A stretch of DNA of 64,000 bases. Source: Phocaeicola faecicola (GTDB lineage Bacteria > Bacteroidota > Bacteroidia > Bacteroidales > Bacteroidaceae). The stretch lies in NCBI RefSeq assembly GCF_013618865.1, contig NZ_JABSOE010000003.1:1-64000 (forward strand), written 5' to 3'. The position numbers were made by a program, and so were the translations under genes. The notes under the pieces are model-generated. The model was not told where the DNA came from, ran no database searches, and saw only the letters and a list, made by a program, of their open reading frames with translations. Below, piece by piece: positions 46,151-57,400 of this stretch (the first letter of the stretch is position 1; every line of letters begins with the position of its first letter).

Positions 46151-47281
46151 ATGAAATTTGAATTACAACATACCGATCCGAAGTCGAATGCACGTGCCGG
46201 TCTGATCACCACGGACCACGGACAGATTGAAACTCCGATTTTTATGCCGGTGGGCACACTGGGCAGTGTCAAGGGCGTTCATCTGCATGAAATCAAGGAT
46301 GACATCAAGGCACAGATCATTCTGGGCAATACGTATCACCTCTATCTGCGTCCGGGACTTGACATTATCGAAGGTGCCGGAGGATTGCACAAATTCAACG
46401 GATTCGACCGCCCGATGCTGACTGACAGCGGTGGTTTCCAGGTATTCTCACTCTCCGGAATCCGTAAGCTGAAAGAAGAAGGCGTGGAATTCCGCTCGCA
46501 CATCGACGGCTCCAAGCATCTCTTTACGCCCGAACGCGTGATGGACATCGAACGTACCATCGGAGCGGATATCATGATGGCCTTCGACGAATGTGCTCCG
46601 GGAACATCCGATTACAACTATGCCAAGCAGTCGATGGAACTGACGCACCGCTGGCTGGACCGCTGCCTCGTCCGATTCAATGAGACGGAGCCCAAGTACG
46701 GCTACCAACAGTCGCTCTTCCCGATTGTACAGGGCTGTGTGTATCCCGACCTGCGACGCCGCTCGGCAGAATACATTGCCTCAAAGGGTGCCGACGGAAA
46801 TGCGATCGGCGGACTGGCAGTGGGCGAACCGACCGAAAAGATGTACGAGATGATTGAGGTTGTCAACGAAATCCTGCCGACCGACAAGCCACGCTACCTG
46901 ATGGGCGTAGGTACTCCGGTCAACATTCTGGAAGGAATCGAACGCGGAGTGGACATGTTCGACTGCGTGATGCCTACACGCAACGGACGCAACGGTATGC
47001 TGTTTACCAAAGACGGTATCATGAACATGCGCAACAAGAAATGGGAAAACGACTACGCTCCGATAGAGGCAGACGGCGCATCGTACGTAGACACCATGTA
47101 CAGCCGTGCCTACCTGCGTCACCTCTTCCATGCCCAGGAGCTGCTGGCCATGCAGATTGCGTCTATCCATAATCTGGCATTCTACCTGTGGCTGGTCAAA
47201 GAGGCCCGCAAGCACATCATTGCCGGCGACTTCTCGACCTGGAAGCCCATGATGGTAAAACGCCTTTCTACCCGACTGTAA
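46151..47281 (+). CDS. tgt: tRNA-guanine transglycosylase (Tgt), without the zinc cysteines
   Basis: The 376-residue enzyme swaps guanine for the queuine precursor in the tRNA wobble position. Catalytic features are present: LTDSGGFQVFSL (Asp) and DCVMPTRNGRNG. Where E. coli has a CxCxxC zinc motif before YSRAYL, this protein has DGASYVDTMYSRAYL, so the three cysteine ligands are Gly, Ser and Asp; the following histidine (SIHNL) remains. Loss of the zinc site may be common in Bacteroidetes Tgt. It lies 58 bp after lon. Confidence 0.94.
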   Translation: MKFELQHTDPKSNARAGLITTDHGQIETPIFMPVGTLGSVKGVHLHEIKDDIKAQIILGNTYHLYLRPGLDIIEGAGGLHKFNGFDRPMLTDSGGFQVFSLSGIRKLKEEGVEFRSHIDGSKHLFTPERVMDIERTIGADIMMAFDECAPGTSDYNYAKQSMELTHRWLDRCLVRFNETEPKYGYQQSLFPIVQGCVYPDLRRRSAEYIASKGADGNAIGGLAVGEPTEKMYEMIEVVNEILPTDKPRYLMGVGTPVNILEGIERGVDMFDCVMPTRNGRNGMLFTKDGIMNMRNKKWENDYAPIEADGASYVDTMYSRAYLRHLFHAQELLAMQIASIHNLAFYLWLVKEARKHIIAGDFSTWKPMMVKRLSTRL

Positions 47282-47297
47282 TCAAGACACCTGAGAC

Positions 47298-48407
47298 ATG
47301 AACAAAGAGTTTTTCAAAACCAAATGGCTGAAGAGACTTGACAGGTATATCATCGTCAAGTTTCTGGGAACTTATTTCTTCGCTATCGCATTGATTATCT
47401 CCATTGCGGTGGTATTCGATGTAAATGAGAATATCGACCATTTCATCAACAATAAGGCTCCGCTGAAGGCTATCGTATTTGACTATTACCTGAACTTCAT
47501 TCCGTATTATACGAATCTGTTCAGTCCGCTCTTCGTCTTCATCGCCGTGATTTTCTTTACCTCGAAGCTGGCGGAGAACTCCGAAATCATTGCCATGTTC
47601 TCTACGGGCATGAGCTTTAAAAGAATGATGTTCCCCTACATGGTTTCGGCAGCCATCATCTCGGTGGTGACGTATGTGCTGGGAACGGAAATCATCCCGA
47701 CGGGAAGTGTCACCCGACTGCAGTTTGAAAAGGTGTACAAGAACAAGAAATCGGCCGATTACGTCCGGAACATCCAGCTTGAGGTAGACAGTGGAGTCAT
47801 TGCATACATGGAACGGTATGAGGACTACAACAAGACGGGATACCGTTTCTCGCTGGATAAGTTCGAGGACCACAAGCTGGTGTCTCACCTTACGGCACGA
47901 CGGATTACCTACGATACACTGACTTATCATAAATGGATTGTCAAGGACTACATGATCCGTGAAATGAAGGGCATGCGTGAATACATCACCAAGGGAGACC
48001 GGCTGGATACCATCATCAACATGGAGCCGCAGGATTTCCTGATTACCCGCGGACAGCAGGAAACCATGACAAGCCGCCAGTTGAGCGAATACATCTCCAA
48101 GCAGAAACAGCGCGGATTCGCCAATATCAAGGCGTTTGAGGTTGAATATCACCGACGGATTGCCATGTCGTTTGCGGCCTTCATTCTGACGGCCATCGGG
48201 GTTTCCCTCTCCTCGCGCAAGGTGAAGGGAGGTATGGGACTGCACCTGGGTATCGGACTGGGACTGAGTTTCTCCTATATCCTGTTCCAGACCATTTCGT
48301 CGACCTTTGCACTGAACGGAAACATGTCGCCTGCACTGGCCGTATGGATTCCGAACATACTCTATTTGTTCATTGCGATATACCTGTATAGAAAGGCTCC
48401 GAAATAA
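47298..48407 (+). CDS. LptF/LptG-family permease
   Basis: The 369-residue membrane protein has the YjgP/YjgQ pattern: two N-terminal helices (YIIVKFLGTYFFAIALIISI), then FFTSKLAENSEIIAMFSTGM, a periplasmic beta-jellyroll region (about residues 110-250), and four C-terminal helices including KGGMGLHLGIGLGLSFSYIL. It would be the membrane part of the LPS transporter. It cannot be assigned to LptF or LptG by sequence alone. It lies 16 bp after tgt and ends the unit at the hairpin 48438-48482. Confidence 0.88.
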   Translation: MNKEFFKTKWLKRLDRYIIVKFLGTYFFAIALIISIAVVFDVNENIDHFINNKAPLKAIVFDYYLNFIPYYTNLFSPLFVFIAVIFFTSKLAENSEIIAMFSTGMSFKRMMFPYMVSAAIISVVTYVLGTEIIPTGSVTRLQFEKVYKNKKSADYVRNIQLEVDSGVIAYMERYEDYNKTGYRFSLDKFEDHKLVSHLTARRITYDTLTYHKWIVKDYMIREMKGMREYITKGDRLDTIINMEPQDFLITRGQQETMTSRQLSEYISKQKQRGFANIKAFEVEYHRRIAMSFAAFILTAIGVSLSSRKVKGGMGLHLGIGLGLSFSYILFQTISSTFALNGNMSPALAVWIPNILYLFIAIYLYRKAPK

Positions 48408-48437
48408 GGATTACGTGGCCTTTATACCTTATACCAA

Positions 48438-48482
48438 CAAGCCGGTCTGCATCTTTCTGCGGAAAGCATGCAGACCGGCTTG
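48438..48482. terminator. Bidirectional terminator between the LptF/LptG gene and cbiA
   Basis: CAAGCCGGTCTGCAT (48438-48452) pairs perfectly with ATGCAGACCGGCTTG (48468-48482). It lies 30 bp beyond the permease stop and 37 bp beyond the cbiA stop (on the minus strand). U-tracts are short. Confidence 0.8.
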
Positions 48483-48519
48483 ACAGTTTATGATAAGCGG
48501 ATTGATTCTCCAGGCAGAC

Positions 48520-49848
48520 TTATTTCCACAAAGACCAGAGATCGGTTTCTCCCCAGTACCACTGGACATCCCCGGCAATCACGTTCTTGTAACGGTACAA
48601 GGAGGCCCCTGTCTCCACCCCTTTGGGAGTCAGTATCCGGGCACAGGAGCCGCAAGTCTCGGAAGGTGAAGCTGCCGGATAATGAAACTCATATCCCTTC
48701 AGGGACTCTCCCTGAACGACGGCTGTACGGTAACCCGAATTCAGGCGCGTGCCGGCCATGGTATAATCCAGCGGGAAGATACCGGCCATCTCGTAAGCCG
48801 TCCCACCGGGACGAACGGTCAGCGAACGTGCAAGCAGCAGCGTGCCTCCCCCTTCAGCCAGAATCTTTCCTCCGGCCTCCGCATAATCACGCAATTGCTG
48901 CATCAAGCGCTTCCTGCGGTGCAGCTGACGGGCAAAGAGTTCCGGAAAACCTCCGGGAAGATAGACCAGATCGGCTTCCGGAAGGTCACTTCCATACACC
49001 GGGCTGAAAAACTTGAGTTCCCCCATCGCCGACCACCGGTCGAGATGCTCCCGGAAGAGGAAGCAGCATGCAGGGTCACGGGCTACGGCAATCTTCAGCG
49101 GCTTTTCCCACATCGGCTTCATGGGCTCCTCATCGAGTTCGGAGGTAAAAGGCAGGGTATAGCGGCAAGGGAAGATACGGGTGCAACGGCTTTCCAGCCG
49201 GTCCAGTGCAATGTGTTTCTCCAGGACATCGGCGATACGGTCAATCTGTTCGTTCATGGATTTCCTGACCGACAAGGTGATTCCCGAATGACGGGCAGGC
49301 ATCTTCACCTCGCTGATTACAGGAACGTATCCCAGACATTCCAGTCCCGCATCCGTACAGGCCTCACGCAAGACCGCATAATGCGCCACAGAGGCAACCT
49401 GATTGAATATAACCCCTGCGATACGGACCTGCGGGTTAAACGCCTTGAATCCATACAGCAGCGGTGCCACAGAGTATGAGACAGCCCGCGCATTGACCAC
49501 CATGACCACCGGGATACTCAGCAGAGAGGCAATCTCCGCACAACTCCCCTTCTGAAGGTGGTAGCCGTCGTATAACCCCATGGTGCCCTCTACCAGACAG
49601 ATATCGGCACGCTCTCCGTAACGGTTATACAAATGCTGGACATGACCGGAAGATGCCAGCCAGCTATCCAGGTTGACCGAATCATTCCCGGAAGCCAGTG
49701 CATGATATTGCGTATCAATGGAGTCAGGGCCGCATTTAAAAGGCTGCACCTTTATGCCCCGGCGCTGCCACACCCTCAACAACCCCAATGCAATCGTTGT
49801 CTTTCCGCTCCCGGCAAAGGGAGAAGCTAGCAAAAACTGTGGTTTCAT
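48520..49848 (-). CDS. cbiA: Cobyrinate a,c-diamide synthase family with degenerate glutaminase site
   Basis: The 442-residue protein has the CbiA AAA-like ATPase domain (LASPFAGSGKTTIALGLLRV, then VEGTMGLYDG) and the C-terminal GATase-3 fold (PGGFPELFARQL). In the glutaminase core the AECGG-type nucleophile cysteine is replaced: LAEGGGTLLLARSL. The usual late histidine is a glutamine (VQWYWGE). Thus ammonia from glutamine may not be available, though the ATP-dependent synthetase part looks sound. No other cobalamin gene is adjacent. Confidence 0.85.
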   Translation of the reverse strand: MKPQFLLASPFAGSGKTTIALGLLRVWQRRGIKVQPFKCGPDSIDTQYHALASGNDSVNLDSWLASSGHVQHLYNRYGERADICLVEGTMGLYDGYHLQKGSCAEIASLLSIPVVMVVNARAVSYSVAPLLYGFKAFNPQVRIAGVIFNQVASVAHYAVLREACTDAGLECLGYVPVISEVKMPARHSGITLSVRKSMNEQIDRIADVLEKHIALDRLESRCTRIFPCRYTLPFTSELDEEPMKPMWEKPLKIAVARDPACCFLFREHLDRWSAMGELKFFSPVYGSDLPEADLVYLPGGFPELFARQLHRRKRLMQQLRDYAEAGGKILAEGGGTLLLARSLTVRPGGTAYEMAGIFPLDYTMAGTRLNSGYRTAVVQGESLKGYEFHYPAASPSETCGSCARILTPKGVETGASLYRYKNVIAGDVQWYWGETDLWSLWK

Positions 49849-49959
49849 TCATTTAAAATTTTCCCGCAAAGATAGGTATTTCGACGATAACAGCGGTATA
49901 ATCGGGCACTTTTATCTGCATTTCCGTGCAAGTATATCGCATCAAGTCGGGAGGAGATG

Positions 49960-49991
49960 TTTGGTCAACTTCCATTCTTTTTGTACCTTTG
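49960..49991 (+). promoter_or_regulatory. Full Bacteroidetes promoter of the YycJ-type gene
   Basis: TTTG at 49960-49963 is followed after exactly 20 bp by TACCTTTG at 49984-49991, matching the -33/-7 Bacteroidetes consensus. The start codon is at 50087, leaving a leader of about 90 bases. This is the best full promoter in the window. Confidence 0.75.
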
Positions 49992-50086
49992 TTTGAAATC
50001 GTCCGAAGGCCAATCAGGGTACAGACAGGCTCAGAGAGGTTTCGGACTGATTTCCATACACTTCTAACAGCAAAAAACGAAAATAG

Positions 50087-50890
50087 ATGAAAATACGATT
50101 TATGAGCCTGGGCAGCGGCAGCAGCGGCAATTGTTATTATTTGGGGACCGAGACATACGGATTATTCATTGATGCAGGCATCGGCATCCGCAGCATAAAA
50201 AAAATCTGTAAAGAATATAACCTACCGCTGGAGACGATAAAGGGCGTATTCGTGACGCACGACCACGCAGACCATATAAAGGCCGTCGGTCACCTGGCGG
50301 GCAAATACAACATCCCCATTTACACCACGCCGGAAATCCACCACGGAATGAGCCGGAGCTACTGCATGACCGAAAGAATCAGTGAGGCAAACACCCGCTT
50401 TATCCATAAGGAGGAGAGCCTGCAGATAGAAGACTTTACCATCACCTGCTTCGAGGTGCCTCACGACGGAAGCGACAACGTAGGATACTGCATCTCCATT
50501 GACGGAAAGGTATTTTCTTTCCTCACCGACATCGGACACATTACGGAAACTGCCGGCAAGTACATCGGCTGTGCCAACTACCTGATCCTGGAAGCCAACT
50601 ACGACGAAAGCATGCTGCAGATGGGGCCTTATCCTGCCCATCTGAAAGCCCGGATTGCAAGCCCTACCGGACACATGAGCAACCGGGAGATGGCCGAGTA
50701 CCTGGCCAACCATTTTCCGGAAGGCCTGCAGTACCTGTGGCTGTGCCACCTGAGCAAGGACAACAACCATCCGGATCTGGCCTTCAAGACTGTAGAACTG
50801 GCACTGAAAGAGAAAAACATCATTGTAGGAAGGGATGTTCAGGTCATTCCGCTGAAACGGACCTCACCCTCTGAAATCTATTCTCTGTAA
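50087..50890 (+). CDS. YycJ/WalJ-type metallo-beta-lactamase-fold hydrolase
   Basis: The 267-residue protein starts MKIRFMSLGSGSSGNCYYLG and has the metal motif THDHADHIK (HxHxDH), SFLTDIGHITE and late HLSKDNNHPDLA. These match the YycJ/WalJ family of metal-dependent hydrolases or exonucleases, associated with DNA repair or cell-wall control in other bacteria. Monocistronic, with a consensus promoter upstream and a strong terminator downstream. Confidence 0.88.
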   Translation: MKIRFMSLGSGSSGNCYYLGTETYGLFIDAGIGIRSIKKICKEYNLPLETIKGVFVTHDHADHIKAVGHLAGKYNIPIYTTPEIHHGMSRSYCMTERISEANTRFIHKEESLQIEDFTITCFEVPHDGSDNVGYCISIDGKVFSFLTDIGHITETAGKYIGCANYLILEANYDESMLQMGPYPAHLKARIASPTGHMSNREMAEYLANHFPEGLQYLWLCHLSKDNNHPDLAFKTVELALKEKNIIVGRDVQVIPLKRTSPSEIYSL

Positions 50891-50958
50891 GGCTGCGGAC
50901 AAGTCCGCAAAGACGGACAGAACAAAGCAAGTCCTGAACCGGAAGTCACTCAAAAAAG

Positions 50959-51015
50959 AATATCCCCTTATAAATCCGGATTCACTCAGAATCGACGAAT
51001 TTATAAGGGGATATT
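50959..51015. terminator. Bidirectional terminator between the YycJ-type gene and dapA
   Basis: AATATCCCCTTATAAAT (50959-50975) pairs perfectly with its complement at 50999-51015 around a 23-base loop. A-residues precede and T-residues follow. Two converging genes share it: the YycJ-type gene (+) and dapA (-). Confidence 0.85.
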
Positions 51016-51155
51016 TGTATTTGGATCCGGATACTGCAAAGTGTTCCGCATGCCGCTTAAACAAACAGGAACGGCTCTACAATGGACCTATCGGTCAAGC
51101 CTCCTGCCACGAATGGAATCACTTCACCCATCCTGTCCCGCCGATGAACCATTCA

Positions 51156-52049
51156 TCAGCATTTAATCTTCAGTTCATCCAGGATACGGCGCATCTCCTC
51201 GAAGGTAGTAATGCGTGTCGGTACCAAAGGCAGACGCAGACGGTTCTTGATCATTCCCATCATATTCAGCATGGCCTTTACACCTGCCGGATTACCGTCG
51301 ACGAACAACAGCTTGAACAATTCCGTAAACTTATGATGGATATCCAGGGCACTGCTGTAATCCCCGGCCAGGGCCAGACGGGTCATGCGGCTGAACTCAC
51401 GCGGAAAAGCATTTCCGATTACCGAAATGACACCTACGGCACCCAAAGTAATCAGCGGGAAGGTGATACCGTCATCTCCGGAAATCACGTCGAAATTCTC
51501 CGGCTTGTTCTTGATGATATCATCCATCTGGGTAATGTCTCCCGAAGCCTCCTTGATGGCCACGATGTTCTCGAAGTCGCGGGCCAGACGCAAGGTAGTA
51601 GCGGCAGTCATGTTGACTCCCGTACGGCCAGGTACGTTATACAGCACCACCGGCAGTTTGGTAGCCTCAGCAATGGCCTTGTAATGCTGGTAAATGCCTT
51701 CCTGAGAAGGTTTATTGTAATAAGGGACGGCAACCAGTACCGCATCCACCCCTGTAAAATCATCGTTCTTCAAGGTATCGACCACTGTCTGCGTACAGTT
51801 GCTGCTTATTCCCAACAGGATAGGAATACGTCCGTTAACGCGCTCTATGACAAGTTCCTTAATCTTTTTCTTTTCCTCAGCAGTCAATGTCGGTGTCTCG
51901 GCAGTAGTTCCCAGCACACACAGGAAATCGGTCCCGTTCTGTACCTGATACTCTACCAGACGTATCAGGGAATCATAGTCCACACTGCCATCTTCATTGA
52001 AAGGAGTAATCAAAGCTACTCCCATTCCTTTCAATCTTCTTCGTATCAT
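51156..52049 (-). CDS. dapA: 4-hydroxy-tetrahydrodipicolinate synthase
   Basis: The 297-residue TIM-barrel lyase condenses pyruvate and aspartate semialdehyde, the first step of the lysine/diaminopimelate branch. It has LGTTAETPTL (Thr pair), YNVPGRTGV (Tyr and Arg) and the Schiff-base lysine in IVAIKEASGD. The N terminus MIRRRLKGMGVALITPFNED fits, though a shorter start at the later Met is possible. Monocistronic, ended by the hairpin at 50959. Confidence 0.96.
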   Translation of the reverse strand: MIRRRLKGMGVALITPFNEDGSVDYDSLIRLVEYQVQNGTDFLCVLGTTAETPTLTAEEKKKIKELVIERVNGRIPILLGISSNCTQTVVDTLKNDDFTGVDAVLVAVPYYNKPSQEGIYQHYKAIAEATKLPVVLYNVPGRTGVNMTAATTLRLARDFENIVAIKEASGDITQMDDIIKNKPENFDVISGDDGITFPLITLGAVGVISVIGNAFPREFSRMTRLALAGDYSSALDIHHKFTELFKLLFVDGNPAGVKAMLNMMGMIKNRLRLPLVPTRITTFEEMRRILDELKIKC

Positions 52050-52176
52050 AAGTTATATTATATGCTTAATAGGATATGCAAAAATATAAATATTTTCTAT
52101 TTTTAATAATGAATTTTTCTATTTTTTGCTTTTCAAATATTAGTTTGAAAATTATCGGAAGTCCTCAGAGCCACTT

Positions 52177-54210
<2,034 letters not shown>

Positions 54211-54254
54211 CGAAAAATGTCGGGCATACGGTATGTGGTGCAGCGGAATCTTTG

Positions 54255-54262
54255 TACTTTTG
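54255..54262 (+). promoter_or_regulatory. -7 element TACTTTTG upstream of trmD
   Basis: A TAnnTTTG match lies 19 bp before the ATG at 54282, so the leader is only about 13 bases. It is 45 bp from the ligA -7 box on the other strand, so the two promoters are back to back. Confidence 0.5.
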
Positions 54263-54281
54263 CAAAAAATAACAAGAGATT

Positions 54282-54962
54282 ATGAGAATAGATATTATAA
54301 CCGTTTTACCGGAAATGATAGAGGGCTTTTTCAACTGCTCCATCATGAGCCGCGCGCAAAAAAAGGGAATTGCAGAAATCCACATCCATAATTTAAGAGA
54401 TTATACCCAGGACCGCTACCGCAGGATAGACGACTATCCTTTCGGAGGATGTGCCGGCATGGTCATGAAGATAGAACCGATCGACCGCTGTATCTCGGCA
54501 CTGAAAGCGGAGCGTCATTATGACGAGGTGATATTCACTACGCCCGACGGAGAGCAGTTCAACCAGAAGATGGCCAACTCTCTTTCACTGGCAGGCAACC
54601 TGATTATCCTGTGCGGACACTTCAAGGGAATCGATTACCGTATCCGCGAGCATTTCATCACAAAAGAAATCAGTATCGGAGACTACGTACTGACCGGAGG
54701 AGAACTGGCTGCGGCAGTCATTGCCGATTCCATCGTGCGCATCATCCCTGGAGTAATCTCCGACGAACAGTCGGCCTTGTCCGATTCGTTCCAGGACAAC
54801 CTGCTGGCTCCGCCTGTATACACACGTCCGGCAGAATACAACGGATGGAAGGTGCCCGATATCCTGTTGTCGGGTCATGAAGCCAAAATCCGGGAATGGG
54901 AATTCCAGCAGTCACTGGAACGCACCCAGCGGTTGCGCCCCGACTTGCTCGAAGAAAAATAA
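54282..54962 (+). CDS. trmD: tRNA (guanine-37-N1) methyltransferase
   Basis: The 226-residue SPOUT enzyme methylates G37 of tRNAs to stop frameshifting. It has [20 protein letters not shown] at the start, [13 protein letters not shown] and [17 protein letters not shown] (the trefoil knot that binds SAM). It is divergent from ligA with only about 100 bp between starts. In many bacteria trmD sits with rplS and rpsP, but here it is alone. Confidence 0.97.
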   Translation: MRIDIITVLPEMIEGFFNCSIMSRAQKKGIAEIHIHNLRDYTQDRYRRIDDYPFGGCAGMVMKIEPIDRCISALKAERHYDEVIFTTPDGEQFNQKMANSLSLAGNLIILCGHFKGIDYRIREHFITKEISIGDYVLTGGELAAAVIADSIVRIIPGVISDEQSALSDSFQDNLLAPPVYTRPAEYNGWKVPDILLSGHEAKIREWEFQQSLERTQRLRPDLLEEK

Positions 54963-55050
54963 GTCGGAAGACCAAGGAAAGGCAAGCATCAAAAAAGATT
55001 GACATTCCCCTCGCTCCTGACTGCATCAGGAAGGCAGTAGAGGGGAATAA

Positions 55051-55138
55051 AAAAATCATGCATGAGCGAAGGTTGCAGAAACGGGTTCTGATGAAGAACC
55101 GCATTTCACACAAGCCGTCCGACTCATGCATGATTTTT
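55051..55138. terminator. Long-loop bidirectional inverted repeat (16-bp arms)
   Basis: AAAAATCATGCATGAG (55051-55066) is repeated exactly as its complement at 55123-55138, with T-residues outward on both strands. The 56-base loop holds a small inner hairpin (GGTTCT/AGAACC around 55084-55100). It separates trmD (+) from pyrD (-) and can act as a terminator for both, but the inner structure is unusual. Confidence 0.7.
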
Positions 55139-55176
55139 ATTTGTAAATATATTTAACCAACATCTTACGATACGAA

Positions 55177-56088
55177 TCAGACTTCCAAGGCTCCGATAAT
55201 ATCGCGCACAGAAGAGTAACCGTGACGGTCAAGATAATCATTGATACCTTCAGCTACCTTTACAGTAATAGCCGGATCGATAAAGTTGGCAGTACCGATC
55301 TGAATGGCTGTCGCACCTGCCAGCAGGAATTCCACGGCATCCTTCCAGTTCATGATACCTCCCAGTCCGACTACCGGAATCTTCACCGCCTTGGCTACCT
55401 GCCATACCATGCGCAGGGCAATCGGCTTGACTGCCGCACCGCTCATACCACCGGTAACCGTAGACAGTATCGGCTTGCGTTTTTCCGCATCAATGGCCAT
55501 TCCCAGCAACGTATTGATCAACGACACACTGTCTGCTCCGGCACCTTCCACCGCACGGGCAATTTCGGTAATGTCTGTTACGTTAGGAGAGAGTTTTACG
55601 ATCAGTGTCTTGTCGTATACCTTACGTACTGCACTCACCACTTCGGCAGCACCGCTGGCTGTGACTCCAAAGGCCATACCGCCCTGCTTTACATTCGGAC
55701 AAGAAATGTTCAGTTCAATGGCAGGAATGTGTTCCAGTTCATTGATGATACGGGCAGTTTCCGCATAGTCCTCAATCTGCGATCCCGATACATTCACGAT
55801 CATGTTCGTGCGGATATCCTTGATCTGCGGATAAATGTGCTCAGCAAAATAGTGTACGCCCTTGTTCTGCAGTCCCACCGCATTCAGCATCCCCATAGGA
55901 GTTTCTGCCATACGCGGATAAGGATTTCCCTCACGATGGTGGAGTGTAGTACCTTTTACTATAATGCCTCCAATCTTTTCAAGATCTACAAAATCCTGAA
56001 ACTCCAGACCATATCCAAATGTACCCGATGCCGTCATGACCGGGTTGGACATTTTCAAATTACCGATATTTACACTTAAATCTGCCAT
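55177..56088 (-). CDS. pyrD: Dihydroorotate dehydrogenase catalytic subunit (PyrD, NAD type)
   Basis: The 303-residue FMN TIM-barrel enzyme oxidises dihydroorotate. It has [31 protein letters not shown], and [13 protein letters not shown] (the NxSCPN motif with the catalytic Cys of the class 1B form). It overlaps pyrK by 13 bp (56076-56088) and works with that iron-sulphur subunit to pass electrons to NAD. Both serve pyrimidine synthesis together with pyrG elsewhere in the window. Confidence 0.97.
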   Translation of the reverse strand: MADLSVNIGNLKMSNPVMTASGTFGYGLEFQDFVDLEKIGGIIVKGTTLHHREGNPYPRMAETPMGMLNAVGLQNKGVHYFAEHIYPQIKDIRTNMIVNVSGSQIEDYAETARIINELEHIPAIELNISCPNVKQGGMAFGVTASGAAEVVSAVRKVYDKTLIVKLSPNVTDITEIARAVEGAGADSVSLINTLLGMAIDAEKRKPILSTVTGGMSGAAVKPIALRMVWQVAKAVKIPVVGLGGIMNWKDAVEFLLAGATAIQIGTANFIDPAITVKVAEGINDYLDRHGYSSVRDIIGALEV

Positions 56089-56852
56089 AACAATTTCTTT
56101 ATATTAAATACAGGACCTTCCTTACATACACACACATGACCTTCATCGGTCTTCTCTACACAGCAAAGACATGCACCTACACCACATGCCATTGTATTCT
56201 CCAGAGACACCTCGCATTCAATCTGGTTGGCATGCGCATACTTGGCCACAGCCATCATCATCGGTTTCGGACCACAGGTATAGATCATATCAAACTGACG
56301 TTCCTTCAATATGCTGTGCATGGTTACATAACCCTTTTCTCCCATGCTTCCGTCTTCGGTTGTCGTATATACCTCACCGAAACGTTCAAAGCTGTCGAGC
56401 TGGAGCAAGTCGTTCTTGGAACGGGCTCCCAAAAGGAATACCGGCTTGCATCCCATCTTCAGCAAGGCTTCTCCCAAATACAGCATCGGAGCAGTTCCCA
56501 CGCCTCCGCCTACCAGCAGCACCTTCTTTTCGGCCGACTGAGGAAGTGTAAATCCGTTACCCAAAGGCAAAACCACGTTCACGATATCACCCTTCTGTAC
56601 GGTTGCCAGTTTACGGGTACCGTCGCCCACCAGCTGCACCAGGAACCATACTTCATTAGTTTTACGGTCTACATAATTAATAGAGATAGGACGTCTCAGG
56701 AAGGTAGAAGCAGAGCCGTCTATCCGGATCTCAGCAAACTGTCCGGGAAGCATTTCGGGAAGAGGAGCTTCCTGAGTCAGTTTAATCAACACATAGTTTG
56801 CATGCAAACGAATGTTTTCAGTAACTGTCAAATCTAATATGTACTTTTTCAT
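56076..56852 (-). CDS. pyrK: Dihydroorotate dehydrogenase electron transfer subunit
   Basis: The 258-residue protein has a ferredoxin-reductase-like FAD domain ([20 protein letters not shown]), an NAD-binding domain ([20 protein letters not shown]) and a C-terminal [2Fe-2S] cysteine cluster ([20 protein letters not shown]). It is coupled to pyrD by overlap. The start at 56852 ([10 protein letters not shown]) is preferred over 56873. Confidence 0.95.
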   Translation of the reverse strand: MKKYILDLTVTENIRLHANYVLIKLTQEAPLPEMLPGQFAEIRIDGSASTFLRRPISINYVDRKTNEVWFLVQLVGDGTRKLATVQKGDIVNVVLPLGNGFTLPQSAEKKVLLVGGGVGTAPMLYLGEALLKMGCKPVFLLGARSKNDLLQLDSFERFGEVYTTTEDGSMGEKGYVTMHSILKERQFDMIYTCGPKPMMMAVAKYAHANQIECEVSLENTMACGVGACLCCVEKTDEGHVCVCKEGPVFNIKKLLWQI

Positions 56853-56883
56853 AAAAAAATTGGGTAAATTCATTCTTTGCGGA

Positions 56884-56891
56884 CAAAGATA
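56884..56891 (-). promoter_or_regulatory. -7 element TATCTTTG upstream of pyrK-pyrD
   Basis: A minus-strand TAnnTTTG match lies 31 bp before the pyrK ATG. A TTTG at 56904-56907 is too close to be a normal -33 box. Confidence 0.5.
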
Positions 56892-56968
56892 ACGAATTTA
56901 CCCCAAATATACGGAGTTAGATAAAATTTCTCCATACTTTCCCTCTTACCGTCTGCGCGGGAGAGACA

Positions 56969-57400
56969 TCATCCATGCTTTTCAGGCTTGAAGACCTCGT
57001 AAGTCCCGTTATCGAAGAAAATTCTTATTTCAGTGATTTTCGGATGAGGCTTTTCGATGTACTTAACAGTCTCTCTGTCAGTAGGGTTAGAAGGATTATA
57101 CCCATTTTCAAAGCCCCTGTCATTCTCAAAATCAAAATTCACCGACACGGGATGCATATTTTCCGAATTCTGAGACACTTGCGAGGGGAGGGCCTCCTCC
57201 ATCTCACCCTCACCATAAAGCAACCAGTACAGATTGATCTCCGGATATGCCTTATGAATACGCATGACCACTTCAAGGCTGGGCTTGTTACGGCCATTGA
57301 AAATATGAGATAACGAAGAAGTGGAAATCCCTATCTTCTCGGCAAATTCCGCATTACTCACTCCTTCTCTTTCCATTATCTGTAAAATTCGATCTTTCAT
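56969..57400 (-). CDS. XRE-family helix-turn-helix regulator, 143 aa
   Basis: Residues 1-60 are a Cro/CI-type HTH (MKDRILQIMEREGVSNAEFA, then EKIGISTSSLSHIFNGRNKP). The middle is a disordered acidic and Asn/Ser-rich linker and the last 30 residues (KITEIRIFFDNGTYEVFKPE) form a small C-terminal domain shared by several Bacteroidales XRE proteins. No S24 peptidase domain is present, so it is not a LexA-type repressor. The ATG is at 57400, directly next to an AT-rich region holding many TTTACAT copies that could be its own binding sites. It is a single gene. Confidence 0.85.
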   Translation of the reverse strand: MKDRILQIMEREGVSNAEFAEKIGISTSSLSHIFNGRNKPSLEVVMRIHKAYPEINLYWLLYGEGEMEEALPSQVSQNSENMHPVSVNFDFENDRGFENGYNPSNPTDRETVKYIEKPHPKITEIRIFFDNGTYEVFKPEKHG

